The translations under genes and the position numbers were made by a program. 64,000 bases of DNA from Hallerella sp964501065. GTDB taxonomy: Bacteria; Fibrobacterota; Fibrobacteria; Fibrobacterales; Fibrobacteraceae. This document shows, one piece after another, positions 1 through 7,999 of this stretch. The stretch lies in assembly GCA_964501065.1 (NCBI GenBank), contig CAZCRF010000001.1, forward strand, positions 127,666 through 191,665, written 5' to 3'. The notes beneath the pieces were generated by a model, which saw nothing but the letters and a program-made list of their open reading frames with translations, ran no database searches and was not told where the DNA came from. Every line of letters begins with the position of its first letter. Within the stretch, counting starts at the first letter, position 1.

Positions 1-546
1 CAAATAGACAATGGGCAGGGAATTCTTCGTGGAACCGCATAAAATGCTGACGGCCTTGGATATGTCGCTGTTTTCAATGATGTGCGCTTTGGGGGAGATT
101 TCAATGTTCCCGTCGCCGGACTCTTGAAAGCAAAGCAGATAGTCGATAATCTTTGGCCTGATTATCTGTGGCAAAGACGTTCCCTTTTCTAAAGCGCAAT
201 TCAAGGATACGAAACATTCTACATGCCTTTTCGTCCTCCGGAGCGCGATTTGCACTTCCCACTTTCGATTATCATGCTCATAAGAGAAGTAAAACGCCAA
301 GTAATCAAAGCCGCCATTCGAAAAGGAGTTGTACGTTAAGGAAGAATGGCGGACTGAGAATTCTCCTAGAGGCGTTTTTTCAAAATCGATATTTCGCGGC
401 AATTTTGTCAATAGTTCTGAATAGTTCTTTTGCTTCAGCTGGTGATTTTCGCTGCCGTCAATCCATTTGTAAATGCAGCTTTGATAAACATCTTCCGACC
501 AGCGTAAATCATTGCGCAAAAGAAATGCAGTCTTCAACAATTGCAT
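1..546 (-). CDS. Hypothetical protein, C-terminus beyond the left edge
   Basis: An open frame of 182 codons runs from an ATG at 544-546 off the left edge with no stop. The start has a strong ribosome site (GGAGGA, four bases upstream), and a TATATT -10 box lies at 630-635, giving a leader of roughly 75 bases. The visible part has no signal peptide or membrane segment. It reads as a soluble mixed alpha/beta protein with a lysine/arginine-rich stretch near residue 100 and ends at the edge in the phrase SLPIVYL. I do not recognise the family with confidence; the phrase is reminiscent of N-terminal regions of some uncharacterised defence-type proteins, but that is only an impression. Composition is lower in GC than the following genes, compatible with acquisition. 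Confidence 0.75.
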   Translation of the reverse strand, partial: MQLLKTAFLLRNDLRWSEDVYQSCIYKWIDGSENHQLKQKNYSELLTKLPRNIDFEKTPLGEFSVRHSSLTYNSFSNGGFDYLAFYFSYEHDNRKWEVQIALRRTKRHVECFVSLNCALEKGTSLPQIIRPKIIDYLLCFQESGDGNIEISPKAHIIENSDISKAVSILCGSTKNSLPIVYL

Positions 547-691
547 TTTCGTCCTCCGATTTCTCGTGTTGCCGACCGAAACGGTTCCGCGAGAGGCTTT
601 CAGTTGCAGTTGAGCTTGTTTTTTGAATAAATATAGTTTCCGCGTTTCCGTTTTGATGCTCGTGGTTCTAATTTGCCGTGGTATCAACTCG

Positions 692-862
692 TCAACGCAA
701 CGATGTTGAATCTGTGTAAAAGATACTCTTTCGGTGTTGTGTAGTCAAGCCCCCGAACCTGTCGTTCAGGATGTCCGCAACCTTGCGCGCGTCATCGTTC
801 GCGCTCAGAGTAAGGTTTGCAGCGTCAGAGGAGATTCCGTGACCGCCTGTGTTTTTGCCAAA
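692..862 (-). other. Out-of-frame continuation of the MATE C-terminus (possible frameshift)
   Basis: Past the MATE stop codon at 825-827, the frame shifted by one base stays open to a TGA at 692-694 and reads like genuine protein (for example SANDDARKVADILNDRFGG). In contrast, the last residues of the in-frame MATE product (QKHRRSRNLL) are arginine-rich and look like a frame error. A one-base change in the CTTTGGCAAAAACAC stretch near 860-870 would join the two. Either a true frameshift mutation or a sequencing/assembly error is possible. The rest of the 547-691 spacer shows only the -10 box of the left-edge gene. Confidence 0.45.
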
Positions 863-2198
863 GGGTGTAAACCGCCATCAACAAGAACGTCGCCATTTCG
901 GCAGCCGGGATGGAAATCCACAAGCCTTTTGCTCCAATCCAAGTCGGGAGAAAGATGAAGCACGGAATCACCAAAACGATTCCTCGAAAAAGGGTGAACA
1001 CCATTGCCGTCTTGGCTTTTTCAAGGCCTTGGTAAATCCCCACTCCGACGAGATTCAGTGTGATGAAGATGAAGCCCATCGCGTAATAGGGGAATCCGTC
1101 TTCTGCGATGCGGAATGCATTTGTGCCCGGATTCAGGAACAGGGTCAAAAGCGGGTCGCTCAAGGAAACGCAGGCGAATACCAGCAGGACTCCGAGGATG
1201 AATGCGAATCCGATGGAAAGTCGAATCGTCTTTCGAATGCGCGCTTCATTTTTAAGGCCGTTGTTGTAACTCAAAATGGGCAGTTGGCTGTTCGCGATGG
1301 AGGTCCCGAACATGAAGATGAGCGGTAGCAAGTAACAGCAGACGCTATAAGCGGCGACGCCGTCTTCCTTCAGATAATGGATGAATCTGTAATTGCCTAC
1401 AATCATCGATATTGCGATGGCGATTTCCCCGAGGAATGTGGAAAATCCCAATTTCATCATGTATCGGATGTTGCGAAATCCCAGGTAAAGGCTCGTCCGT
1501 GTCCATTTGAGTTTGTAAAAATGGAGGTTCTTTGAAAAGCGGGCGAAGTAAGCGACGACCATCAACGCTCCCACCAATTCGGAAATGGACGTGGCGAATG
1601 CGGCGCCGAAGGCGCCCATCTTCAGCGGGAAAATGAAAAGCCAATCCAAAAAACAGTTGACGAGAGAAGATACGATGTTGACGCTCATCGCCATTTTCGG
1701 AGAACCGTCGAGCCGGATGGCGAACGTCCCCACCGTCAAAAAGACGCTCAACACGGGAATCAAAAAAAGGCCGCGCAGATAATCCTTCACGTAGGGCAAC
1801 AAAATGTCGGAACCGCCGAAGAGATAGTTCAAACGTTCCGGGAAAAGCAATACGACAAGGGACAAGAACGCCATCAAAATCAACGGTGCGATGATGGATT
1901 GCGTAAAGTTGATGTCCGCCGCCTTTGCGTTCTTTTGCGAAAGGTGAATTGCCGCGACGATGCTCATGCCGCTTGCGAACATCAACGTGACCGCCGTCGA
2001 GAAAAGATAAATCGGGGCGGAGACGTTGACTGCTGCGAGGGCGTCGCTGGAGACTCCCTTTCCGACGAAGATTCCGTCCGCGATGTTGAATGCGCTCATG
2101 AAGAGCATTCCCAAAAGAGTCGGAACGAGCAACTTGGCGAATAATTTCGGGACGCTAGTTTTCCCGAAATCGATTTCATCTCGGTTCAGGTTTTTCAT
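825..2198 (-). CDS. MATE family multidrug/cation antiporter
   Basis: This is an inner-membrane exporter of the MATE family, which pumps organic cations and drugs out using a Na+ or H+ gradient. The 457-residue product has about twelve hydrophobic segments arranged as two homologous halves, with the typical opening (SVPKLFAKLLVPTLLGMLF) and the early phrase IADGIFVGKGVSSDALAAVN that marks the family. I chose the ATG at 2198 rather than the one at 2222 because a near-perfect promoter (2207-2235) puts the transcription start within a few bases of 2198, so the upstream ATG would not be transcribed. The C-terminus may be frameshifted (see 692-862). Substrate cannot be predicted. It stands alone, downstream of the terminator of the PL11 gene. 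Confidence 0.9.
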   Translation of the reverse strand: MKNLNRDEIDFGKTSVPKLFAKLLVPTLLGMLFMSAFNIADGIFVGKGVSSDALAAVNVSAPIYLFSTAVTLMFASGMSIVAAIHLSQKNAKAADINFTQSIIAPLILMAFLSLVVLLFPERLNYLFGGSDILLPYVKDYLRGLFLIPVLSVFLTVGTFAIRLDGSPKMAMSVNIVSSLVNCFLDWLFIFPLKMGAFGAAFATSISELVGALMVVAYFARFSKNLHFYKLKWTRTSLYLGFRNIRYMMKLGFSTFLGEIAIAISMIVGNYRFIHYLKEDGVAAYSVCCYLLPLIFMFGTSIANSQLPILSYNNGLKNEARIRKTIRLSIGFAFILGVLLVFACVSLSDPLLTLFLNPGTNAFRIAEDGFPYYAMGFIFITLNLVGVGIYQGLEKAKTAMVFTLFRGIVLVIPCFIFLPTWIGAKGLWISIPAAEMATFLLMAVYTLWQKHRRSRNLL

Positions 2199-2206
2199 AG
2201 CGGCGA

Positions 2207-2235
2207 AGTATAGAAAATTCATTTTGGGAATTCAA
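2207..2235 (-). promoter_or_regulatory. Sigma-70 type promoter of the MATE gene, leaderless
   Basis: On the minus strand TTGAAT (2230-2235) and TATACT (2207-2212) are separated by exactly 17 bases. The expected start of transcription is about 2199-2201, at or just before the ATG at 2198, so the transcript should have little or no 5' leader. Confidence 0.75.
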
Positions 2236-2271
2236 GTTTTTTATGCGGCCTGGCAAGGGAATCTTTTCCGC

Positions 2272-2308
2272 GACAAAAACAACAGCCGTCCGAGTCTTTC
2301 GAACGGCT
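2272..2308 (-). terminator. Rho-independent terminator of the PL11 lyase gene
   Basis: Minus strand: a roughly 10-bp stem with AGCCGT/ACGGCT at its base (2284-2308), a 5-base loop and then a T-rich tail (GTTGTTTTTG), 45 bases past the lyase stop codon. Confidence 0.8.
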
Positions 2309-2353
2309 TCATTTCTGTCCGCTTGGTTGAAAAGGCGAAGGCCGGATCGAAGT

Positions 2354-4789
2354 TTACTTTGGAGGGGCGATTCGGCGTATCGAAGATTTTCCGCCGCTCT
2401 TCACTTGCAATAGGACGACGCCGTTCCATTTCGGCCGAGTCCAACTTTCCCCGGCGCGGAGATTTTTCTTTGCCAAAAGTTTTCCGTTCGTGTCGAATAG
2501 GCGCAGTGCGGAAGGGAGATTCCCGTTTTCGAAGGAGAGCTCCCGTTCGCCGACGGTCAAACGCCATTTGGAAATGCCGAGAGTCTCTGCGGAATTTCCG
2601 AAGGCCAGCGTACCGCCCTCGGAGCTTGACGAAAGGGCTTCCGAATGGCTCGATTCCGGGATGTTCGGGTTTTGTATGGCAAAAGTCCCGACGACGGACG
2701 TGTCGTTCAACGCTCCGGAGACCTTGATTGTGTAGGAATACTCTCCGGATGGTTGCGTTTCGGAAATCACTCCGCTGAACCAGACTTCCGCCGTGTCGTC
2801 GTAACCGCCGTAGCTTAGGGAAATGCCCTCGACGAGGTTTTCCACGGAGAGTTCCCCGTTGCCGTATTTGAAACAGAATGCCCCCAGGGAATCTCCTGCG
2901 GTGAGGCTTTGATTCCGGGAATTCGCCCCACATTTTTTGAGGAAGGCTCTCGCGCCGAAGCTCTGTTCCCGTTCACCGCCGATGATTTCGATGTCCGGGG
3001 CCGATGGCGTTTCCATGCCGTATCCCAAGAAGTAATCGAGCATGCTGGCCTGTACGTAACCCTTTGTCGTCGTACCGTTTCGGTAACACGGATTCTGCAT
3101 CAAGGAGTAAAGTCTCACGTCGCTTGCGATGTCCGTCGTGAAAACGACCAGTTCCTTGTTCTCGTAATTCACCAAGATGGATTCTTCGCGCCAATCTCCC
3201 AAGATGTCTCCGTGGAACATGGCGACTCCGCGTTCGCTTCCGCTGGAGGCGTAGACTTTCCACGTCGTGTTGACGCGGTTCACGCTCTTGTTCTCGTAAT
3301 CCCATTTTTCAATTTTCCCGTCGTTGTAGCTTTCCGCAGCCACGTCGCCGTCCCACCAATAGCGCAGAACGGGATACAGATAATTGGAAGCGACCAATTG
3401 GTTGTCGTTGCTGTAGGTTCCCTGAAAGCTCCAGACTTCAAATCCGTCGTAATTCGGGTCGACATCCCCGACGTTTCCCCGCGCCACGTCGCATTGCCCC
3501 GCGCAAGATTCGTCGCCATAATGCGTCCACAGGATTTCACCGGTCGAGGCATCGTAATAATATTCGAGCAGGTTCTGGGGGTGGTCTTGCTGGATGCCGT
3601 AACCCATCATCACCTTGTCCCCTTTTTTGAAAGCACCCACATACCAGCGGTCGCCGTGATTGATGAGCGGAATTTGATAGCGCAACTTTCCGTTTCCGTT
3701 CAAGGCGTAACCTTGGTGCAGGACTTCATCCTTTCCGTCGTAATCGACATCCGCGATGCGAATCTGGTGCGCCTCTGCGCCGCCGCCCTGCTTGCTCGCG
3801 TCGTATTTCCACTGCAAGGCGAATTTCCCGTTCGACATGTGATAGGCGACCGTCATGCTGTTGAAGCTCTTGTCCGCATTTCGATTTTTTAGCCAGCACA
3901 CAAGGCTCGGCGTTTTGCCGTCCAAGTATCCGATTTCCATCATGGCGGCAAGAGGTCCGATGGAAATGTAATCCGTGGGGAGTTCTGCGGAATATTTCAA
4001 GGCTCCCGTCCGTCCGTCCAAAACGGCAATCGCCTGACCGTTCGTAACGCTCGTGGTGAATTTTTTCCCGTCTCCGAATGTCACGCCGTCCGCCACGCGC
4101 ACGAGCACTTCGGCAAATCCGTCCATATCGATGTCGTAGACTGTCACGCCGTCCCACATCCCCACGTCGATTGTCGACGCTCCCGGAGAAATGTTGTTCT
4201 TGTTTTCACTGTTTGTGCCCAAATCGACGGTCCACAGGTATTTCCCCTGGCTGCTGTAAGCTTGTATTTGTTGGTGTTCCAAGCTCGGCTGGTCCAAAAC
4301 GTAATCGTATGCGCCGTCGCCGTCCAAATCGCCGACCCAGACGAAGTGCACCGTGGATTCCACCTTCTCCACGGGAACGGTGATGTAAGCCCCGACGCCT
4401 TTGTCCGCGGGCATCGTATAGTTTCCACGGGTTTCGAGTTCCTTCCCGTCGAGGACTTTTTTTACAAAGTAAGTGTTCGCCTGGGAAAAGTCCGCCGTGC
4501 TGTCGACGAAGTTCGTGCCGCCGAAGAGAGCTTCTGCGTTCAACCGGACCGTTTCGCCGCCCGTCGTCCGGTAAACGTTGAAGCCCAATCCGTTTTCATC
4601 GTGCGCCAAGCTTCGCCAAGAGACCAGCGCCCTGTTTTGACTTTGCCTGACGGCGACGACACCCCTGTCCAGATATTCGAATTGTCGCGCAGCTCCTGCC
4701 GTGGCGGCTGCCGACAGGGCGATTCCGAATGCGACGGAAAGCCGTAAAGATTTGGTGAAAATGTTTGGCGTTTGGATTTTTCGTCTCAT
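2354..4789 (-). CDS. Secreted PL11 rhamnogalacturonan lyase with C-terminal surface/secretion module
   Basis: The enzyme cleaves the rhamnogalacturonan-I backbone of pectin by beta-elimination. The 811-residue product starts with a signal peptide (about residues 1-34, cut near AGA-ARQ). A PL11 catalytic beta-propeller region follows (about 35-600), recognisable from the start EYLDRGVVAVRQSQNRALVS and repeated acidic calcium-type loops (GDLDGDGAYD, IADVDYDGKDE). Next comes an Ig/MBG-like module (about 610-710), a short serine-rich linker and a C-terminal module ending in FDTNGKLLAKKN. The last resembles the Fibrobacter C-terminal domain thought to direct secretion or surface display. The start has AAGGAG seven bases upstream. 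Its promoter region (-10 TATATT at 4816-4821) lies inside the TGTTCTATA repeat array shared with the divergent TIGR02147 gene, so control by that regulator is plausible but inferred. Confidence 0.9.
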   Translation of the reverse strand: MRRKIQTPNIFTKSLRLSVAFGIALSAAATAGAARQFEYLDRGVVAVRQSQNRALVSWRSLAHDENGLGFNVYRTTGGETVRLNAEALFGGTNFVDSTADFSQANTYFVKKVLDGKELETRGNYTMPADKGVGAYITVPVEKVESTVHFVWVGDLDGDGAYDYVLDQPSLEHQQIQAYSSQGKYLWTVDLGTNSENKNNISPGASTIDVGMWDGVTVYDIDMDGFAEVLVRVADGVTFGDGKKFTTSVTNGQAIAVLDGRTGALKYSAELPTDYISIGPLAAMMEIGYLDGKTPSLVCWLKNRNADKSFNSMTVAYHMSNGKFALQWKYDASKQGGGAEAHQIRIADVDYDGKDEVLHQGYALNGNGKLRYQIPLINHGDRWYVGAFKKGDKVMMGYGIQQDHPQNLLEYYYDASTGEILWTHYGDESCAGQCDVARGNVGDVDPNYDGFEVWSFQGTYSNDNQLVASNYLYPVLRYWWDGDVAAESYNDGKIEKWDYENKSVNRVNTTWKVYASSGSERGVAMFHGDILGDWREESILVNYENKELVVFTTDIASDVRLYSLMQNPCYRNGTTTKGYVQASMLDYFLGYGMETPSAPDIEIIGGEREQSFGARAFLKKCGANSRNQSLTAGDSLGAFCFKYGNGELSVENLVEGISLSYGGYDDTAEVWFSGVISETQPSGEYSYTIKVSGALNDTSVVGTFAIQNPNIPESSHSEALSSSSEGGTLAFGNSAETLGISKWRLTVGERELSFENGNLPSALRLFDTNGKLLAKKNLRAGESWTRPKWNGVVLLQVKSGGKSSIRRIAPPK

Positions 4790-4817
4790 GGGAAACTCCT
4801 TTTGAATGCGAATTAAA

Positions 4818-4914
4818 TATAGAACAATGTTCTATAAAATGTTCTATAAAAATCGATTTTGTCTTGATTGCAGTTAAGTTGATGGATTTGACTCGCCTTT
4901 TTCACTGTTCTATA
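4818..4914. promoter_or_regulatory. Array of TGTTCTATA operator-like repeats between PL11 and TIGR02147 genes
   Basis: A perfect 19-base palindrome TATAGAACA-A-TGTTCTATA occupies 4818-4836. The half-site TGTTCTATA recurs at 4840-4848 (12 bases after the first) and at 4906-4914. The palindrome overlaps the -10 region of the PL11 gene (minus strand), and the last copy lies between the -35 and -10 of the TIGR02147 gene (plus strand). The arrangement is typical of a dimeric regulator's binding sites in a divergent promoter; the protein that binds is not shown by the sequence. Confidence 0.7.
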
Positions 4915-4928
4915 TTTTTTACTATATT
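4901..4928 (+). promoter_or_regulatory. Promoter of the first TIGR02147 gene
   Basis: TTCACT (4901-4906) and TATATT (4923-4928) are 16 bases apart. Transcription should start near 4935, at the ATG of 4936, giving a leaderless or nearly leaderless message. A TGTTCTATA repeat sits in the spacer, a position where a bound protein would repress. Confidence 0.55.
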
Positions 4929-4935
4929 CTGGAGG

Positions 4936-5778
4936 ATGAGCGAATACGTAAACATCTTTGACTTCACCAAATTCCGCAAATTTCTGGAGGAATACCAGGA
5001 ATGTCGGCAAAGGTCGGAACCGAAGTTCACCCGTACGGAATTTTGCAACCGCTTGGGGCTTCCGAAGACCAGGAGTTACTTCAATGACGTTCTCCGCGGG
5101 AAGCCGGTGACCCCGGAAATGCAGGGACGGTTTGAAAAGGTCATCGGTCTAAAAGGCGCGGAGTCCAAGTACTTCGACGCGATGATTCGCTTTGACCAGG
5201 CCAAAGTCGGGGACGCCCGCGACAAGGCGTTCGAGGAAATGCTCGCGTTGAATCCGCATCCGCAAGTGATTGTCGATCCCGAAAGCTTCGCCCTTTTTTC
5301 CCACTGGTACAATGTCGTCCTGTTTCATTTGCTCGAAGTGGAAAAAGTCGGGGACGACCTTTCCGAATTGGCGAAGAAAATTTTCCCGCCCGTGCCGCAA
5401 AAGAAATTGGAGAGCGCACTCGCTCTCTTGCAAAAGATGCACTTGGTGCGCAAGAACGTGGATGGGGAATGGAAGCCGACAAGGGAAAGTTTTTCCACGG
5501 TGCAACAATGCAAGGACAAGATGGTCTTGCAATACCAAAAGCAATGTCTGGAACTTTCCAAAGAAGTCTTGGAATCCGCAGAATCCCGCGATATGACCAC
5601 GTTTTCTTTTAGCGTTTCCCAGAAAGGGCGACGCCGCATTGCACAGGAAGTGGAAAAGTTCAAGGAGCGCATTCGCCGCGTCATCTCTTCCGATGTGGAT
5701 CCGGCGACGGAAGTGGAGCATATCAACTTGCACGTGTTCAGCCATTTGCAGCCAAAGGAATCTGGAGGGAAAAAATGA
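4936..5778 (+). CDS. TIGR02147 family protein (DUF4423-type putative regulator)
   Basis: A 280-residue cytoplasmic protein of the TIGR02147 family, named from F. succinogenes paralogues and generally regarded as putative DNA-binding regulators. It has the standard opening (NIFDFTKFRKFLEEYQE), an N-terminal helix-turn-helix-like region (about 25-75, with FCNRLGLPKTRSYFNDVLRG) and the larger all-helical C-terminal part. No membrane segment is present. I chose the ATG at 4936 because the family opening starts there and the promoter places the transcript start beside it; the GGAGG touching the ATG is too close to act as a normal ribosome site. The stop codon overlaps the ATG of a LamG lipoprotein gene by four bases, so the two are co-translated. 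The same gene pair recurs at 15.1-17.5 kb. Confidence 0.88.
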   Translation: MSEYVNIFDFTKFRKFLEEYQECRQRSEPKFTRTEFCNRLGLPKTRSYFNDVLRGKPVTPEMQGRFEKVIGLKGAESKYFDAMIRFDQAKVGDARDKAFEEMLALNPHPQVIVDPESFALFSHWYNVVLFHLLEVEKVGDDLSELAKKIFPPVPQKKLESALALLQKMHLVRKNVDGEWKPTRESFSTVQQCKDKMVLQYQKQCLELSKEVLESAESRDMTTFSFSVSQKGRRRIAQEVEKFKERIRRVISSDVDPATEVEHINLHVFSHLQPKESGGKK

Positions 5779-7025
5779 AATCTCTTGGGAGACTTTGTTC
5801 GGTATTCCTTTGCCTCGGACTTTTGCATTGCGGAAATTCCGAGTCCAAAATCGCCGGGACGATGATTGAAACGAATACGGGGAACGGAGAATTCGCCCGT
5901 GTCTTCGTTTCCACATCGGCAATGAATTTGTCTGTGAACGACACGGTTCTCGTTTCGCAAATGGAAGCGGATACGGTCGGCGACACCGTTTACGTTTTTC
6001 GTCGGAAGTTTGAAAAAGTCGCGGACTCCCTTTCCGTCGCGGCGGGAATCTTGGAGCTGGACAGCGTCCCCGTGGGAAGATACGATTCCGTCGAAGTGCA
6101 TTCGGCGACTGGGGTCGTTGCAGCGTTTCTCGTCGACTGGGATGTTTCCGAGAACGACATCCTATTCGACTCGGCCTTGAAAATTTCTTCTTTTGGGATG
6201 GCCGAACTTCCCATCCCCGAAGAATTCAGGGACTTAGTCTCTTCAGGAGAGACCTTTGCGCAAATGCCGTTCCCGATTCGGCTGAAAAAGGACGTTCCGA
6301 ATCCGTGCCTGTTCGATGCGGACAGGAATTTGATTCTGCTGGAGCGGACGGATTCCCTTCCCGATTCCTCTGTTTACTGGGGAGTCATGCCGCAAGTCCT
6401 GTTTGCGGAAGACGGCGCGTCCATTTTGTTCGAAGTCCTGGGAAATTGCCAAGAATCCAATGCAATCGAGATTCCCCTTGCGCGGCGCACCGAGCATTTT
6501 TCGCCGACGTTGACGCTGGACTCGTTGCTGACGAATTATCTGATTTCCCCGTTCGAACCTTTTGTGGAAAATTCGCACATCGGCGTCGCCTTTTGGATTT
6601 TGGCGGATTCCGCTCTCCAGACGGTTTCTTATGGGAGAATCTTGGGAGCCAAGGCGGACAGCGCGGGATTCGTCATCCAGCAGCGGGCGGACAGGGGGAG
6701 CGTCAATCTCCGGTTGGATTCTCGCGGCGGTGACTACAACGCACTCTACGGGACGGCGCGCGTCTTGGACGGTTCCTGGCATCATTATGCTTTTACTTTG
6801 TATGCGGACAGCGTGACCGTTTTTGCAGACGGAGTCGTAGTTGACAGGGGCGCGTTTGATTCCGGGGAAGGCTTTGAAAACGTTGCCAATCCGCTGTGCG
6901 GCGGCGAAGACCATTTCAACGGGAATCTCGATGAGATTTTCTTTTTGGACGGTTCGGAGAGCGAGGGCTGGATGCGTCTCTTTTACGCCTTGCAAAAAGG
7001 ATTTCCCGAAGTGGGGAATCCTTGA
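5775..7025 (+). CDS. LamG-domain lipoprotein coupled to TIGR02147
   Basis: A 416-residue predicted lipoprotein. Residues 1-19 form a lipoprotein signal ending in LLHC (lipidated Cys19). A beta-rich region follows, with phrases such as VPVGRYDSVEVHSATG that recall carboxypeptidase-regulatory-like or Ig folds. The C-terminal part (about 255-405) is a LamG/concanavalin-like jelly roll (IGVAFWILADSA, WHHYAFTLYADSVTVFADG, GNLDEIFFLDGS), a fold that usually binds carbohydrate. It should be exported and anchored to the inner or outer membrane. Because translation is coupled to the upstream TIGR02147 gene, I infer that the pair forms a functional unit, perhaps an outside sensor with an inside regulator. 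No link such as a transmembrane transducer is visible, so the mechanism is unknown. Confidence 0.85.
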   Translation: MKSLGRLCSVFLCLGLLHCGNSESKIAGTMIETNTGNGEFARVFVSTSAMNLSVNDTVLVSQMEADTVGDTVYVFRRKFEKVADSLSVAAGILELDSVPVGRYDSVEVHSATGVVAAFLVDWDVSENDILFDSALKISSFGMAELPIPEEFRDLVSSGETFAQMPFPIRLKKDVPNPCLFDADRNLILLERTDSLPDSSVYWGVMPQVLFAEDGASILFEVLGNCQESNAIEIPLARRTEHFSPTLTLDSLLTNYLISPFEPFVENSHIGVAFWILADSALQTVSYGRILGAKADSAGFVIQQRADRGSVNLRLDSRGGDYNALYGTARVLDGSWHHYAFTLYADSVTVFADGVVVDRGAFDSGEGFENVANPLCGGEDHFNGNLDEIFFLDGSESEGWMRLFYALQKGFPEVGNP

Positions 7026-7169
7026 GGGGGAATGTTCGGCATGGGAAAGAAATTCGTACATAGTTTTAAGCATCTTGTATTTTCTGGATGCACCTCCGTT
7101 GGAGCGTGCGTTCGGGTGAGGAACGCATGTGATTGACAGTCCTTTTATAACGACTTTTCGTTTTTTTAG

Positions 7170-7188
7170 CGCAAAAACGCTTTTTGCG
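7170..7188. terminator. Hairpin between convergent genes, possible terminator
   Basis: CGCAAAAA and TTTTTGCG flank a 3-base loop, lying between the LamG lipoprotein gene and the convergent acyltransferase gene. There is no clean T-run after the stem on either strand, so termination is plausible but not certain. Nothing else was seen in the 176-base spacer. Confidence 0.4.
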
Positions 7189-7201
7189 ATAAAGTGAAGT
7201 T

Positions 7202-7999
7202 TCAGAACGTTTGTCCTTGGCGTTCGGCTTCCAACACTTTCCGCATTTCTTCCGTCAAGAGGTTCACGGCGGCGGGCTGCGGATGCCCCCGGAATTTCTG
7301 CACGGGAATCGGCTCCAAGATGTCCAGGTCGTAATGGTAGCGTTCCGTCGGGTGGAAGCTGAAGAAGCGGTCTCCCTTCCGCAAACCGATTTTTTCGTTG
7401 CCGCCGATGTGGACGGGTTGCACGTCCCGGCCGGAATGCAGGGCGAACCTGGCTGCGCCTTTTTTCAGAAGCAACGGCTCGCCCTGACGTGTCCGCGTGC
7501 CTTCCGGGAAGATTATCAGGGATTCCCCGGCGTCAAGTCCGCGTTTTGCCCGTTCGAGTTGCCGTTCGAAGGAAATTGCGTTCGAAATGAAGAGTGCGTT
7601 TACGATGTTTTGGACGAACGGCGTTTTGGAAAGCGAACCTTTGACGATGCAGTTCGCGTTCGGGATGAGCGAAAAGAGGATCACGACGTCCAAGAAGGAC
7701 GGGTGATTGGCGACGACGATTTTCGACGACAAGTTTTTAAGACGTTCCCGATGCCGGATGTGGACTTTCACCAGCCCGAGCGTCGTCATTTCCAAGACCA
7801 GGAATCGGAAATAAATGCGGTTGAGAGTTCTGCAGATTCGAAAGAATCGTTTTTGATTGAATCCGGCGGCGACGAAGAGTATCGGGAACAGCAGGGAAAA
7901 TAGCGTGCTGAAAATGCCGAAAGAGGCGTACGTGAAGACTTTCGCTGCCAAATGCCAGACATAGACCGCTCGGTAGACGATTTTCAAGAATGGATTCAT
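7202..7999 (-). CDS. Lysophospholipid acyltransferase (PlsC-type)
   Basis: A 265-residue membrane-associated acyltransferase of the 1-acyl-glycerol-3-phosphate acyltransferase superfamily, transferring fatty acyl groups from ACP or CoA to an alcohol acceptor. The catalytic NHxxxxD motif is present (ANHPSFLD), as is the FPEGTRT acceptor-binding motif. Two hydrophobic segments precede the catalytic domain. The start at 7999 is taken because its ATG overlaps the stop of the upstream ketosynthase-like gene by four bases; a longer frame to 8083 would overlap that gene extensively. As the last gene of the aspartokinase/methyltransferase/ketosynthase operon, it may acylate a polyene-type product rather than make phospholipid. 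That is inference from context. Confidence 0.85.
   Translation of the reverse strand: MNPFLKIVYRAVYVWHLAAKVFTYASFGIFSTLFSLLFPILFVAAGFNQKRFFRICRTLNRIYFRFLVLEMTTLGLVKVHIRHRERLKNLSSKIVVANHPSFLDVVILFSLIPNANCIVKGSLSKTPFVQNIVNALFISNAISFERQLERAKRGLDAGESLIIFPEGTRTRQGEPLLLKKGAARFALHSGRDVQPVHIGGNEKIGLRKGDRFFSFHPTERYHYDLDILEPIPVQKFRGHPQPAAVNLLTEEMRKVLEAERQGQTF

Noticed and set aside
4931..4935. GGAGG directly before the ATG of the first TIGR02147 gene as its ribosome site
   Set aside because: There is no spacer between it and the start codon; the promoter position instead suggests a leaderless message.
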